38,557 bases of DNA from an uncultured Erythrobacter sp. (GCA_937899785.1 CALCCG010000248.1:1-38557), one strand, 5' to 3'; shown: positions 23,901-33,179, counted from the first letter of the stretch. Translations and numbers: made by a program. The notes: generated by a model not told the origin, from the letters alone.

Positions 23901-25070
23901 ATGCACTTTCAACTGACTGACGAACAGCGCGAGCTGCAGGACACCGCCCGCAAATTCGCCCGCGCCGAGCTCCCCGCGCTGGCGTGCGACATGGAGGCCA
24001 AGGACTATCCCGTCCCGCACGACATGCTCCAAGCCTATGGTGAAATGGGCTTTCTGGGGGTGAACCTGCCCGAAGAGTATGGCGGCTTGGGCCTCGGTCA
24101 TCTCGAGGCGGTGCTGGTGCTCGAAGAGTTTGCGCAGGTTTCCAACGAGGTCGTCTTCCTGGTGTTTGTGGCGCTGACCGGACCGGTGCGCACGATCGAA
24201 AAGTTCGGCTCGGACGAGATGAAAGCCCGCGTGCTTCCCGAGGTTATCAAGGGCGAGAAGATCGTCGCGGTCTCGATGTCCGAGCCGGATGCGGGCACGG
24301 CGCTCACCGATCTCACCACCAAGGCACAGCCTGATGGCAATGGCTATGTCGTCAACGGCTACAAGCGCTGGACTAGCGGCGGCGGACACTCTGATTACTA
24401 CGTCACCTATGCGCGCTTTTCCGATGATCCGGGCGCCAAGGGGATCGGTGCGATCCTGCTCGAACGCGACATGGAGGGCATGGAATTCGGCAAGCGCGAA
24501 GAGCTGATGGGTTTTCGCGGCATCCCTACCGCCGACATCGCGATCCAGGATGTAAAGGTGCCGGGCGACAACGTGATCATCGGCGCGGGCGGCTTTGGCA
24601 AGCTGATGAGCGCCTTTGGCCTGGAACGCTGCGGCAACGCGACGCAGGCCTTGGCGGTGGCCGCCGCGGCGCTGGAGCAGGCGCTCGAATACACGCAAGA
24701 GCGTGAGGCCTTTGGCAAGCCCATCGTCGATTTCCAGGCGGTGCAGATGAAATTGGCCGAGATGGCGATGAAGGTCGACGCCGCGCGGCTCCTCATTCAC
24801 CGCGCCGCCGTCAACGCGGACGCGCAGGCGGACGGCCTGCCCACCGTCTACGAATCGAGCCTGGCCAAGTGCTACGCCAACGAAATCGTGCGCGAAGTGA
24901 CCGCGCTCGGCATGCAGGTGATGGGCGGCTATGGCTATCACAAAGAGTACGGCATGGAGCAGCGTTTGCGCGACGCCTACGCCTGGGGCATTGCGGGCGG
25001 GGCCATCGATGTCCAAAAGACCAATATCGCCGCCGCTATGGTCGGCCGCCGATTTAACCAGCGCGGTTGA
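23901..25070 (+). CDS. Acyl-CoA dehydrogenase family protein
   Basis: A 389-residue FAD enzyme that introduces an alpha-beta double bond into acyl-CoA. ATG 23901 is chosen because MHFQLTDEQRELQDTARKFA is the standard N-terminus. VSMSEPDAGTALTDLTTKA and the later REAFGKPI and GGYGYHKEYGMEQRLRDA segments are family signatures. The usual catalytic Glu near the C-terminus (IYEGT) is Gly366 here (IAGGAID). Glu242 in AFGLERCGNATQ lies in the helix position that provides the base in isovaleryl- and long-chain enzymes, so it is probably catalytic. No electron-transfer flavoprotein gene is adjacent. Substrate chain length is unknown. Confidence 0.94.
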   Translation: MHFQLTDEQRELQDTARKFARAELPALACDMEAKDYPVPHDMLQAYGEMGFLGVNLPEEYGGLGLGHLEAVLVLEEFAQVSNEVVFLVFVALTGPVRTIEKFGSDEMKARVLPEVIKGEKIVAVSMSEPDAGTALTDLTTKAQPDGNGYVVNGYKRWTSGGGHSDYYVTYARFSDDPGAKGIGAILLERDMEGMEFGKREELMGFRGIPTADIAIQDVKVPGDNVIIGAGGFGKLMSAFGLERCGNATQALAVAAAALEQALEYTQEREAFGKPIVDFQAVQMKLAEMAMKVDAARLLIHRAAVNADAQADGLPTVYESSLAKCYANEIVREVTALGMQVMGGYGYHKEYGMEQRLRDAYAWGIAGGAIDVQKTNIAAAMVGRRFNQRG

Positions 25071-25116
25071 GCGCGAAAGACTTGCAAGCGCGCCGTGTGT
25101 TGCTCATGTAACGCAC

Positions 25117-25656
25117 ATGGACAACGCCATCGCGACCCAATCGCCCGCTTTTGCAACGCCTGACGCCCCACCTGAACTGGATGATGGCGAAGCTCTGACC
25201 AAGCTGGACCCGGCTTACAAAACCGCCTTGCGCATCAGCACCGCGATCAGCGCCATCCCGTTCTGCATCGGAGCGCTGGTGCTTGAAGGGGCGCTCGCCG
25301 GGGCCTCGCCCTTGCCTTATGGCGTGCTAATCGGTCTGACCGTTTTCGTTGCGTTGGCGCTGATTATCCGCCTTCCAGGCCGTCGATGGGCGGCGCGGGG
25401 CTATCATATGAGCGCAGACCGGCTGCGCGTGGTGCGCGGCATTTTCTGGCATTCCGATACGGTCGTACCCTTTGGCAGAGTGCAGCATATCGATGTGGAT
25501 CAGGGCCCGATTGAGCGCGCGCTGGGCATCTCAACGCTGACCTTGCACACGGCAGGGAGCCACAACGCGTCCGTGCTTCTTCCGGGTCTGAGACACGATC
25601 TGGCGGTTGAGATGCGCGAGGAGATCCGTGAGCGGATCAAGCGGGACAGCTTGTGA
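25117..25656 (+). CDS. Bacterial PH-domain membrane protein, YdbS-like
   Basis: A 179-residue protein with two hydrophobic helices near residues 42-90 followed by one bPH2 domain (RLRVVRGIFWHSDTVVPFGRVQHIDVDQGPIERALGISTLTLHTAG in pieces). This is the YdbS architecture. ATG 25117 is chosen because the upstream part overlaps the dehydrogenase gene. Function in proteobacteria is unknown; Bacillus YdbS/YdbT contribute to resistance to an amyloliquecidin-like peptide. It overlaps the next PH-domain gene by four bases (GTGA), so both are made together and probably form one complex. Confidence 0.9.
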   Translation: MDNAIATQSPAFATPDAPPELDDGEALTKLDPAYKTALRISTAISAIPFCIGALVLEGALAGASPLPYGVLIGLTVFVALALIIRLPGRRWAARGYHMSADRLRVVRGIFWHSDTVVPFGRVQHIDVDQGPIERALGISTLTLHTAGSHNASVLLPGLRHDLAVEMREEIRERIKRDSL

Positions 25657-27272
25657 ACGCGCACAGCGTCTCGCCTACGGTTTCCGTTCCAGTAACGGCG
25701 TCGTCCAATGGGTCTGACCCAAACCAAGAACCGCGCCGTACGGCTCCGCTGAGCGTTGTCGTCGGCACGCTTTCCAGCTTGCAGAACGCGATTGTCCCGG
25801 CAGCGGCGGCGGCTTTCGGCACCGGATTGGCGGGGCCAGGCTTGCTGATCGGCCTGTTGGTCGGTTGCGGCATCGCAACAGTGGGAACGGTGTTCAGCTA
25901 TATCCGCTGGCGCCGGCTTACATACACAATTGGCGAACAAGATATACGCGTCGAGAGCGGGGTCTTGAGCCGATCCGCGCGTTCGGTCCCGTTCGAACGG
26001 ATTCAGGATGTCAGCCTTGAGCAGAAGCTGCTGCCGCGCATTCTGGGTCTGGTGGCGGTAAAGTTCGAAACGGGTGCAGGTGGGGCCGATGATCTTGCGC
26101 TGTCCTATCTTGCGGAAGCCGAGGGCGAGCGGCTGCGTGAATTGGTGCGCGAACGCCGCGAAGACGAGACTAAGCGACGCGACCCGGGCCCTGAAGAAGC
26201 CGGCGGAGGGCCGCTTGCCGATGCCCAAGAGACGACCGAAACGCTGTTCACGATGGGTCCCTATCGGCTGTTCACCTACGGCGTGTTCGAATTCAGCCTT
26301 GCGGTTTTCGCGGTGCTCGCTGGGCTCTTTCAATATGCCGACAATTTCCTTGAGGTCGATATCTGGGAAGTGGATTTCTGGCGCGGCCTTGCCGAGGAGC
26401 AAGGCGGCTGGCTGTTGGAGCTGGGCGCTTATGGACAGGTTCTGAGCGCGGTCGCCGGTCTGGCTTTGGTGTTCTTTATCGGTTCGGCCACTGGCCTTGT
26501 GCGCACCTTCAGTCGCGAATGGGGGTTCTTGCTGGAGCGCACGCCGCGGGGGTTTCGCCGCCGTCGTGGTCTGTTCACGCGCACCGACGTTGTAATGCCA
26601 ATTCACCGGGTTCAAGGGATCGCCATCGGAACGCGCTTCATCCGCTATCGGTTTGGCTGGCACTCGCTCAAATTCGTGAGCCTGGCTCAGGACGCGGGCT
26701 CATCGAACCATGTGGTTGCCCCCTTTGCTCAGCTTACAGAGCTGGATCCGATTGTTGAGGCGGCGGGCTTTCATCAACCCAGCGCCGACGCGCAATGGCA
26801 TCGCGCAACCACCGCCTATCGGACCTTTTCCATCGTCAGCGATGCCATAGTGTTCGCGATCATCGCTTGTATCGCGGGCGGCGTAGCCGCTGTGTTTGCG
26901 CCGGAATGGCTGCCGCTTGCCGTGGGCATACCGGTGGCGATTGGTGTGGTGAGCGCGCTTGCGAGCTATCTTTCCTGGCGGTTCAAACGCCACACGCTTG
27001 ATGACAGTCAAATCGTCGCCACCGCCGGAGTGCTCGCGCCGACAACGAAGATCGCGACGCGGGTGAAGCTCCACTCGGTTGAGATTGCTCAAGGCCCCTT
27101 TGCGCGCCGCTTTGGTTACGCGACGCTGCACCTGGGCATGGCGGGTGGGGAGTTTTCCGTCCCCGGCGTGCCCATTGAACGGGCGCGCCAGGTGCGCGCG
27201 GAAGTTCTTAAGACGATTGCGACAACCGATTTCTCGCAGCTTGCAAGTCAACGCGCGTCGGACGCGGGCTAA
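25653..27272 (+). CDS. Bacterial PH-domain membrane protein with three bPH2 domains, YdbT-like
   Basis: A 539-residue membrane protein starting with GTG at 25653. Three bPH2 repeats can be seen. The first is near 85-150 (IRVESGVLSRSARSVPFERIQDVSLEQ in pieces). The second is near 300-360 (RGLFTRTDVVMPIHRVQGIAIG). The third is near 455-520 (IVATAGVLAPTTKIATRVKLHSVEIAQGP). Paired hydrophobic helices separate them. Together with the preceding gene the pair has four bPH2 domains, as in YdbS-YdbT. No catalytic motif is visible; a scaffold or envelope-stress role is likely but unproven. It converges with a GNAT gene, the two stops overlapping in CTAA. Confidence 0.9.
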   Translation: MNAHSVSPTVSVPVTASSNGSDPNQEPRRTAPLSVVVGTLSSLQNAIVPAAAAAFGTGLAGPGLLIGLLVGCGIATVGTVFSYIRWRRLTYTIGEQDIRVESGVLSRSARSVPFERIQDVSLEQKLLPRILGLVAVKFETGAGGADDLALSYLAEAEGERLRELVRERREDETKRRDPGPEEAGGGPLADAQETTETLFTMGPYRLFTYGVFEFSLAVFAVLAGLFQYADNFLEVDIWEVDFWRGLAEEQGGWLLELGAYGQVLSAVAGLALVFFIGSATGLVRTFSREWGFLLERTPRGFRRRRGLFTRTDVVMPIHRVQGIAIGTRFIRYRFGWHSLKFVSLAQDAGSSNHVVAPFAQLTELDPIVEAAGFHQPSADAQWHRATTAYRTFSIVSDAIVFAIIACIAGGVAAVFAPEWLPLAVGIPVAIGVVSALASYLSWRFKRHTLDDSQIVATAGVLAPTTKIATRVKLHSVEIAQGPFARRFGYATLHLGMAGGEFSVPGVPIERARQVRAEVLKTIATTDFSQLASQRASDAG

Positions 27273-27574
27273 GCCTTGAATGGGGCCCAATCGGCCCGCT
27301 CGTTGAACGTTTTAGCCACGTACCAGCATTGCGGGACGATGCGGAAGCCTTCGGCGCGCGCGTCCTCGACAAGCCGTTCGACAAGCCGCGCGGCAACCCC
27401 GCGTCCACCGATTTCTGGCGGCACGATCGTGTGCGTGGCAACGCGCGTGTCGGGCGTGTCTCCGCGCTCCCAGTCAAGATAGCCGAAAGCCTCCTCGCCT
27501 GCGATCTCGGCGGTGTAGCGCCCGCCCTCGCCGCGCAGCGCGTGGGTGAGCGTGATCGCGTCGTTTCCCGTCAT
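27269..27574 (-). CDS. Small GNAT-type N-acetyltransferase (YjdJ/Gcn5-related, PF14542-like)
   Basis: A 101-residue minimal GNAT domain. ATG 27574 is chosen because GGAG lies seven bases upstream and longer versions would overlap the divergent aldolase gene. The strand-loop-helix THTIVPPEIGGRGVAARLVERLVEDARAEG holds the acetyl-CoA pyrophosphate loop GGRGVA, and IVPQCWYVAKTF closes the domain. Its length matches the compact YjdJ-like group, whose acceptor is unknown. It overlaps the stop of the PH-domain gene on the other strand. Confidence 0.9.
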   Translation of the reverse strand: MTGNDAITLTHALRGEGGRYTAEIAGEEAFGYLDWERGDTPDTRVATHTIVPPEIGGRGVAARLVERLVEDARAEGFRIVPQCWYVAKTFNERADWAPFKA

Positions 27575-27626
27575 AAAGCGTCTCCGGCTTGCCATCGCGA
27601 GCAGCGCGGCTAGAGGCGAAGACACC

Positions 27627-28637
27627 ATGACGAAGTTTCTCTCCGACAACGCCGCCGCTGTTCATCCCGCTGTGTGGGACGCCATGCGCGCCGCGGACCA
27701 CGCCGACAACCCCTATGATGGCGATGCGCTGTCGGCTGAGATGGACGCGCGCTTTACCGATCTGTTCGGGCGCGAATGCGCTGCGCTGTGGGTGGCGACG
27801 GGAACCGCGGCCAACTGCCTGGCGCTTGGCACGATGTGCGCGCCCCATGGAGGCGTAGTATGCCACGAAGAGTCGCATATCGAAGTCGATGAAGGCGGCG
27901 CACCGGGCTTCTTTCTGCACGGCGCCAAGTTGATCCATGTTCTGGGGACCGGGGCGAAGCTTGCGCCTGACGAAATTGCACGGACTATCGATCCGATCCG
28001 CGATGACGTGCACCAGGTCCAGCCGCACGCGATCTCGATCACGCAAGCCTCTGAATATGGCCGCAGCTATTCGCCCGCAGAGCTCAAAGCCCTTGCCGCT
28101 TTTGCCAAAGAACGGCGGTTGGGCCTCCACATGGACGGCGCGCGCTTTGCCAATTCCGCGGCATTCCTGGGCGGCAGCGCGCAAGACGCGGCGCAGGCGG
28201 CGTGCGGAGGCGTCGACAGCCTTGCCTTTGGGTTCATCAAGAATGGCGGGATGAACGCCGAAGCCGTCATCCTGTTCGATCCCGAGGCCGCCAATCACGT
28301 GCGTTACCGCCGCAAGCGCGCGGGGCATCTGCAGTGCAAGGGCCGCTATCTCGCCGCGCAAATCCTGGGCATGCTCGAAGGCGATGTGTGGCTCACGAAC
28401 GCGGCCCACGCTAACGCCGCTGCGCAAGAGATCGCGCTCGGCTGCGGCGAGCGGCTGATGCACCCTGTCGAAGCCAATGAGCTGTTTGTGCGCCTCTCCG
28501 CCTCTGAGCGCGAAGCTCTGCGCGAGACGGGGTTTGAGTTCTACGATTGGGGCGAGGACGCAGCGCGCTTTGTCTCCGCCTGGAACACGCGCGATGAAGA
28601 CGCGGTGGCGCTCGGCAAAGCGATCGCAGCTCTATGA
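27627..28637 (+). CDS. ltaE: Low-specificity threonine aldolase, PLP-dependent
   Basis: A 336-residue fold-type I PLP enzyme of the threonine aldolase/beta-eliminating lyase family, cleaving L-threonine or allo-threonine to glycine and acetaldehyde. FLSDNAAAVHPAVWDAM opens the protein. VATGTAANCLAL binds the phosphate, HMDGARF carries the Asp contacting the pyridine nitrogen, and FGFIKNGGMNAEAV contains the Schiff-base lysine. ATG 27627 matches the normal start. The last bases overlap the EamA start (ATGA), suggesting co-expression with an amino-acid or metabolite exporter. Stereochemical preference cannot be read from the sequence. Confidence 0.93.
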   Translation: MTKFLSDNAAAVHPAVWDAMRAADHADNPYDGDALSAEMDARFTDLFGRECAALWVATGTAANCLALGTMCAPHGGVVCHEESHIEVDEGGAPGFFLHGAKLIHVLGTGAKLAPDEIARTIDPIRDDVHQVQPHAISITQASEYGRSYSPAELKALAAFAKERRLGLHMDGARFANSAAFLGGSAQDAAQAACGGVDSLAFGFIKNGGMNAEAVILFDPEAANHVRYRRKRAGHLQCKGRYLAAQILGMLEGDVWLTNAAHANAAAQEIALGCGERLMHPVEANELFVRLSASEREALRETGFEFYDWGEDAARFVSAWNTRDEDAVALGKAIAAL

Positions 28638-29551
28638 GTGAGACATCCGCTGGGATGCTGCGCTTGCGCGTCATCCTGCCCTTTTTGATCACCGGTTCGA
28701 TCTGGGGGTCGACCTGGCTGGTAATCACCGGCCAGATTGGTGGCGTGCCTGCGGCGTGGTCAGTGTTTTACCGCTTTGCGCTCGCGACCCCGGCTCTTTT
28801 TGCGGTGGCGGCGCTGATGAAGCGTCGGCTCGCACTGACCGGGCCCGAGCATCGGCTCGCGGCGTTGGTTGGCGTGTTCCAATTCAGCGGCAATTTCCTG
28901 TTCGTCTACCACGCGGAGCTTTATGTGACGTCGGGTATCGTGGCGATGATGTTTGGCCTGCTGATGGTGCCTAACGCGCTGCTCGCACGGATCTTTCTGG
29001 GAGAGCGGGCGCATATGGGGTTTGTCATTGGCAGCGCAATTGCGATTGTGGGCGTGTCCTTTCTGCTGTTCCACGAATGGCAGGCGAACCCCGATGCGGG
29101 CGTGATCGGCGGAAATGTGGCGCTGGGCATTGCGCTGGCGATGCTGGGCATTCTCGCCGCGTCCTTTGCCAATGTCGTGCAGGCCAATGAGACCGGGCGC
29201 GCGGTGCCAATGGTAAGCCTGCTGGCCTGGGCGATGCTCTACGGGACGGTGTTTGATCTGGGCTTTGCTGCGCTGACAGCTGGGCCGCCACCGTGGCCGA
29301 CACAACCGGAATACTGGGCGGGGATCGTCTATCTGGCGCTGATCGGATCGGTTGTGACCTTCCCGCTGCACTACAATCTGGTGCGCGAGATTGGCGCGGG
29401 GCGCACGGCGTACAATTCGATCCTGACGATTTCAGTAGCGATGCTGCTCTCGACCCTGTTCGAGGATTATCGCTGGACCTGGCTGACCGCGAGCGGGATG
29501 GGGTTGGCGGTGCTGGGGATGATCTTGGCGCTGCGTTCGAAGAGTCGTTGA
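28634..29551 (+). CDS. EamA/DMT-family transporter
   Basis: A 305-residue inner-membrane protein with ten predicted helices in two EamA repeats. The first opens with FLITGSIWGSTWLVITGQIGGVPAAWSVFYRFA in pieces, and the second has GIVYLALIGSVVTFPLHYNLV and a final helix GMGLAVLGMILAL. Members export amino acids, sugars or other metabolites. The four-base overlap with the threonine aldolase gene suggests a linked amino-acid substrate (inference). The gene uses more CTG and GGG codons than its neighbours. Confidence 0.92.
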   Translation: MSETSAGMLRLRVILPFLITGSIWGSTWLVITGQIGGVPAAWSVFYRFALATPALFAVAALMKRRLALTGPEHRLAALVGVFQFSGNFLFVYHAELYVTSGIVAMMFGLLMVPNALLARIFLGERAHMGFVIGSAIAIVGVSFLLFHEWQANPDAGVIGGNVALGIALAMLGILAASFANVVQANETGRAVPMVSLLAWAMLYGTVFDLGFAALTAGPPPWPTQPEYWAGIVYLALIGSVVTFPLHYNLVREIGAGRTAYNSILTISVAMLLSTLFEDYRWTWLTASGMGLAVLGMILALRSKSR

Positions 29552-29581
29552 TTGCGCGCCCTACCGGAGTCTTTGTTCGGG

Positions 29582-29688
29582 AAGCCGCATCTGCGGCTTT
29601 GTCCTCGCTAGACGTCCTCCGGCCAATCTTGGCCTGCGGACCCGCTGCGGACGGGCGGTCGCCCTTGCGGCGCAGCGCGCCGCTTTAA
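29582..29688 (+). terminator. Two hairpins after the EamA gene
   Basis: AAGCCGCA/TGCGGCTT (29582-29589 with 29592-29599) and GCGGCGC/GCGCCGC (29667-29673 with 29677-29683, loop AGC) are perfect stems. The second is followed by TTTAA and touches the stop of the convergent SDR gene. They probably separate the two convergent transcripts, though T tracts are short. Confidence 0.45.
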
Positions 29689-30479
29689 GTGAGCGCCGCT
29701 AGGCCGTCGAAGTAAGTCGGATACGCAGGCTTCCACCCCAGCACCCGCTTCGCCTTGCCATTCGCCACGCGGCGGTTCTCTGCGTAAAAGCCGCGCGCCA
29801 TTTCGGAGAGGTTCGCCTCTTTCAACGTCTCGAGCGGCGGGGGCTCGATCCCGAGCAACTGGCAGGCGTGCTCTGTGACCGCGTTACCGCTGGCGGGCAG
29901 GTCATCGCCCAGATTGTAGGCGCCTCGTTGAGCCTTCTGCACCATCGCGGCGACAACACCGCTCACAATGTCATCGACATGCACGCGGCTGAAGACCTGC
30001 CCCGGGAGATCGATCCGCCGCGCGCGGCCATCGCGCACCCGGTCGAGCGCGCTGCGGCCCGGACCGTAAATCCCCGGCAGGCGAAAGCTGCGCGCGCCCA
30101 TATCCAACCAGCCCTTGTCCGCTTCCGCGCGCGCGTTGCGGCGCCCCGCGCCTGTTTCAGCCACGGTTGGCGTGCTTTCATCGACCCAGGCCCCGCCTGC
30201 ATCGCCGTACACTCCGGTGGAAGAGAGGTAATAGAGCTCATGGCCTCGAAGCGCATCGCCATAGCTATCTAGCACGGGATCTCCTCCAGCCTTCCGATCC
30301 GGCGGGACGCTGGAGAGGATGTGCGTCGCGCGCTCGATCGCGGCCCTCACCGCGCCCGCATTACCAAAGTCGACATCGCCCGCGCTCCCTGTGGCCGAGA
30401 TCGACCAGCCACGTTCTTCCACCGCCGCTTTCACGCGTTTCGCTGTGTAGCCCAGGCCGAAAATGAACAGATGCGCCAT
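29685..30479 (-). CDS. SDR-type NAD(P)-dependent epimerase/dehydratase-like protein (YeeZ-like)
   Basis: A 264-residue atypical short-chain dehydrogenase. The N-terminal nucleotide loop reads IFGLGYTAKRV (GxGxxA variant of the YeeZ group). YYLSSTGVYGDAGGAWVDE holds the SST/Y active-site region. RLPGIYGPGRSALDRVR and SRVHVDDIVSGVVAAM follow, as in extended SDR proteins. The YxxxK Lys of classical SDRs is not evident (TGAGRRNARAEADK stands there). Function is unknown; it may modify a nucleotide sugar or act as a non-canonical reductase. It is divergent from pepN across 54 bases. Confidence 0.88.
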   Translation of the reverse strand: MAHLFIFGLGYTAKRVKAAVEERGWSISATGSAGDVDFGNAGAVRAAIERATHILSSVPPDRKAGGDPVLDSYGDALRGHELYYLSSTGVYGDAGGAWVDESTPTVAETGAGRRNARAEADKGWLDMGARSFRLPGIYGPGRSALDRVRDGRARRIDLPGQVFSRVHVDDIVSGVVAAMVQKAQRGAYNLGDDLPASGNAVTEHACQLLGIEPPPLETLKEANLSEMARGFYAENRRVANGKAKRVLGWKPAYPTYFDGLAALT

Positions 30480-30533
30480 ATTGAAGCGCTGTGCCGCTGG
30501 ACGAAGCGCAAAATCAATCTAAATCGTCTTGCC

Positions 30534-33179
30534 ATGGATATCGCATCAGACCCCGTCGCCGCCACCGATACCCCTGCGCTGGCCGAACCCCCCGTCATCC
30601 GCCGCGAGGATTACACGCCCTACGCTTGGCTGGTGCCCGAGACGAAGCTGCACTTTGATCTGGGCGTGGAACGAACCAGCGTCACCGCGACGCTAACGGT
30701 TGAGCGCAATCCCAAGGCGCTGCCGAGCCCCGAATTGCGGCTCAACGGCGATGGCCTCACCCCGCTGGGCGTCGCGGTCGATGGCGAGGCGAGCGATGTG
30801 TGGGAGATGGACGGGCCTGATCTGGTCATCACGCTCACCGGCAGCGCGCACGCCGTCACCGTAAAGACCGAAATCGCGCCCGATCAGAACACCGCTTTGA
30901 TGGGCCTTTACGCCTCGAACGGGATGCTGTGCACGCAATGCGAGGCGGAAGGCTTTCGCCGCATCGCTTTCTTCCCTGACCGGCCCGACGTGCTCTCGAC
31001 CTTCAGCGTGCGGATGGAAGGGGTCAAAGACGCTTTCCCGATCCTGCTGTGCAATGGCAACAACACCACCAACGGCGATCTGGCGGATGGCAAACACTTT
31101 GCCGAATGGCACGATCCCTGGCCCAAGCCGTCCTATCTCTTCGCGCTGGTCGCGGGCGATCTGGTCGCGCATTCGGGGCCGTTCACGACGCGTTCGGGCC
31201 GCGCGGTGGAATGCAATATCTGGGTGCGCAAAGAAGATCTGGAGCGCACCGATCACGCGCTTCAATCGCTCCACCGCTCAATGAAGTGGGACGAGGAGGT
31301 CTTCGGGCGCGAATACGATCTTGACCTCTACAACATCGTCGCTGTGTCCGATTTCAATATGGGGGCGATGGAGAATAAGGGCCTCAACGTCTTCAACACC
31401 AAATATGTGCTCGCTGACAGCGACACCGCGACCGATGCGGATTTCGACGCGGTCGAAGGCGTGATCGCGCACGAATACTTCCACAATTGGTCGGGCAACC
31501 GCGTGACGTGCCAGGACTGGTTCCAGCTGAGCCTCAAAGAGGGCTTTACTGTGCTGCGCGATCAATTGTTCAGCCAGGATATGCGGGGAGAAGCGGTCAA
31601 AAGGATCGAGGATGTGCGCATCCTGCGCGCGGCGCAATTCCCCGAGGATGCAGGGCCGCTGGCGCACCCGATCCGCCCAGACAGCTTTCGCGAGATCAGC
31701 AATTTCTACACCGCGACGGTCTATAACAAAGGCGCTGAAGTCATCCGGATGATGCGCAGCATGGCTGGCGTCGACGCATTCCGAGCGGGCACGGACCTCT
31801 ATTTTGAGCGCCACGATGGCGAAGCGGCGACCTGCGAGGACTTCGTCACCGCGATTGAGGACGGGGCCGGGCTCGACCTTGACCAATTCCGCTTGTGGTA
31901 CAGTCAGGCAGGGACGCCGCGTGTCACGGTGCGCCAGGAGGAAAAGGACGGCGCGCTCCACATAACGCTGGCGCAGACCGTCGCGGCAACGCCCGGCCAG
32001 CCGGACAAGTCGCCCATGCCGATCCCCTTGCGCGTCGCGGTGCATTCGCGCGCGACCGGCGCCATCGGGGAAGAGCAGCTGATTGTCCTCAAGGGCGCCG
32101 AGGCGACCTTCACTCTGCCAATGGCGGGGGCGCAGCCGGTCGTCTCGATCAATCGCGGCTTTACCGCACCGGTGATCATTGATCGCGCGCTCGACCTTGG
32201 CGATTTGGGCTTTCTCGCAGCGCGCGATGATGATCCCTTTGCCCGCTATGAAGCGATGCAGGAGCTGAGCGTCAGCCATTTGGTTGCAGCGGCAAGCGGG
32301 GAGCTGAACGCCGATAAGCGCGCGGAGGGGGAAGCCGCTATGGTGGACGCGATGCGCGCAATCCTCACCGACGAAGCGCTCGAAGACACAATGCGCGGTG
32401 AGCTGATGATGCTGCCGAGTGAGACCTATCTCTTTGAAGCGATGGCAACTGGCGAACGCAAAGCCGATCCCGGCGCGATCCACGCTCAGAGGGAGGCTCT
32501 CAAAGCGACGCTTGGCACCGAGCTTAAGGGCGAGCTCGAAGCGGTCTACACGCGCTGCGACGCCGTCCCGTTTGCCGATCCAGCTGGCGTGGGCGCGCGC
32601 AAGGTCGCCACGCAGGTTCTCGTGCTGATGGCCGCCAGCGATCCCGACGCGGCCGCGCCGATCGCCGCGCGCCAGTTTGACCGTGCTGACAACATGACCG
32701 ATCGCCAGGGCGCGCTGATGGTGCTGTGCGGGCTTGAGAGCCCCTTGCGCGAGGATCGATTGAAGGCGTTTTATGAGCGCTATGACGACAACGCGCTTGT
32801 GGTCGACAAGTGGTTCACGCTGCAAGCGCTCTCGCTCCACCCCCATGTGCTCGACCATGTCCGCGCGCTGGCTGAGCACCCCGACTTCACGATAAGCAAT
32901 CCCAACCGGGTGCGCTCGCTCTATATGGCGTTTGCGGGCAATCCGCAGGGCTTTCATGCGGCCGACGGGTCGGGCTATCGCCTGATTGCGGATGTGATCC
33001 TCGCGCTCGACCCGCTCAACCCGCAGACGGCCGCGCGGTTTGTCTCCCCGCTGGGGCGTTGGCGCCGGATCGAGCCTACGCGCGCTGCGCTTATGAAGAG
33101 CGAGCTGGAACGCATTGCGGTTGCAGAAGGCCTCTCGCGCGACACGTTTGAGCAAGTGACCCGCAGCCTTGGCGGCTGA
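30534..33179 (+). CDS. pepN: Aminopeptidase N (M1 metallopeptidase)
   Basis: An 881-residue zinc aminopeptidase close to the E. coli PepN length of 870. The start chosen is ATG 30534 because REDYTPYAWLVPETKLHFDL is the conserved N-terminus; the upstream frame overlaps the divergent SDR gene. The exopeptidase motif GAMEN is at 277-281. The zinc motif is HEYFHNW (His313, Glu314, His317), with Glu336 in LKEGFT as third ligand (HExxH-x18-E). A beta-domain and a long helical C-terminal domain follow. It removes N-terminal residues from peptides in the cytoplasm. Its end overlaps the next gene by 11 bases. Confidence 0.97.
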   Translation: MDIASDPVAATDTPALAEPPVIRREDYTPYAWLVPETKLHFDLGVERTSVTATLTVERNPKALPSPELRLNGDGLTPLGVAVDGEASDVWEMDGPDLVITLTGSAHAVTVKTEIAPDQNTALMGLYASNGMLCTQCEAEGFRRIAFFPDRPDVLSTFSVRMEGVKDAFPILLCNGNNTTNGDLADGKHFAEWHDPWPKPSYLFALVAGDLVAHSGPFTTRSGRAVECNIWVRKEDLERTDHALQSLHRSMKWDEEVFGREYDLDLYNIVAVSDFNMGAMENKGLNVFNTKYVLADSDTATDADFDAVEGVIAHEYFHNWSGNRVTCQDWFQLSLKEGFTVLRDQLFSQDMRGEAVKRIEDVRILRAAQFPEDAGPLAHPIRPDSFREISNFYTATVYNKGAEVIRMMRSMAGVDAFRAGTDLYFERHDGEAATCEDFVTAIEDGAGLDLDQFRLWYSQAGTPRVTVRQEEKDGALHITLAQTVAATPGQPDKSPMPIPLRVAVHSRATGAIGEEQLIVLKGAEATFTLPMAGAQPVVSINRGFTAPVIIDRALDLGDLGFLAARDDDPFARYEAMQELSVSHLVAAASGELNADKRAEGEAAMVDAMRAILTDEALEDTMRGELMMLPSETYLFEAMATGERKADPGAIHAQREALKATLGTELKGELEAVYTRCDAVPFADPAGVGARKVATQVLVLMAASDPDAAAPIAARQFDRADNMTDRQGALMVLCGLESPLREDRLKAFYERYDDNALVVDKWFTLQALSLHPHVLDHVRALAEHPDFTISNPNRVRSLYMAFAGNPQGFHAADGSGYRLIADVILALDPLNPQTAARFVSPLGRWRRIEPTRAALMKSELERIAVAEGLSRDTFEQVTRSLGG

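Noticed and set aside
23841-25016. Long upstream extension of the DoxX frame
   Set aside because: It is antisense to the acyl-CoA dehydrogenase; DoxX homology begins only at the ATG at 23840.
29293-29688. 131-codon plus-strand frame overlapping the EamA 3' end
   Set aside because: Most of it is in another frame of EamA and the remainder crosses two hairpins; no domain or ribosome site is seen.
31278-33155. 625-codon minus-strand open frame inside pepN
   Set aside because: Antisense to a complete PepN with all catalytic motifs; the product has no domain and typical shadow composition.
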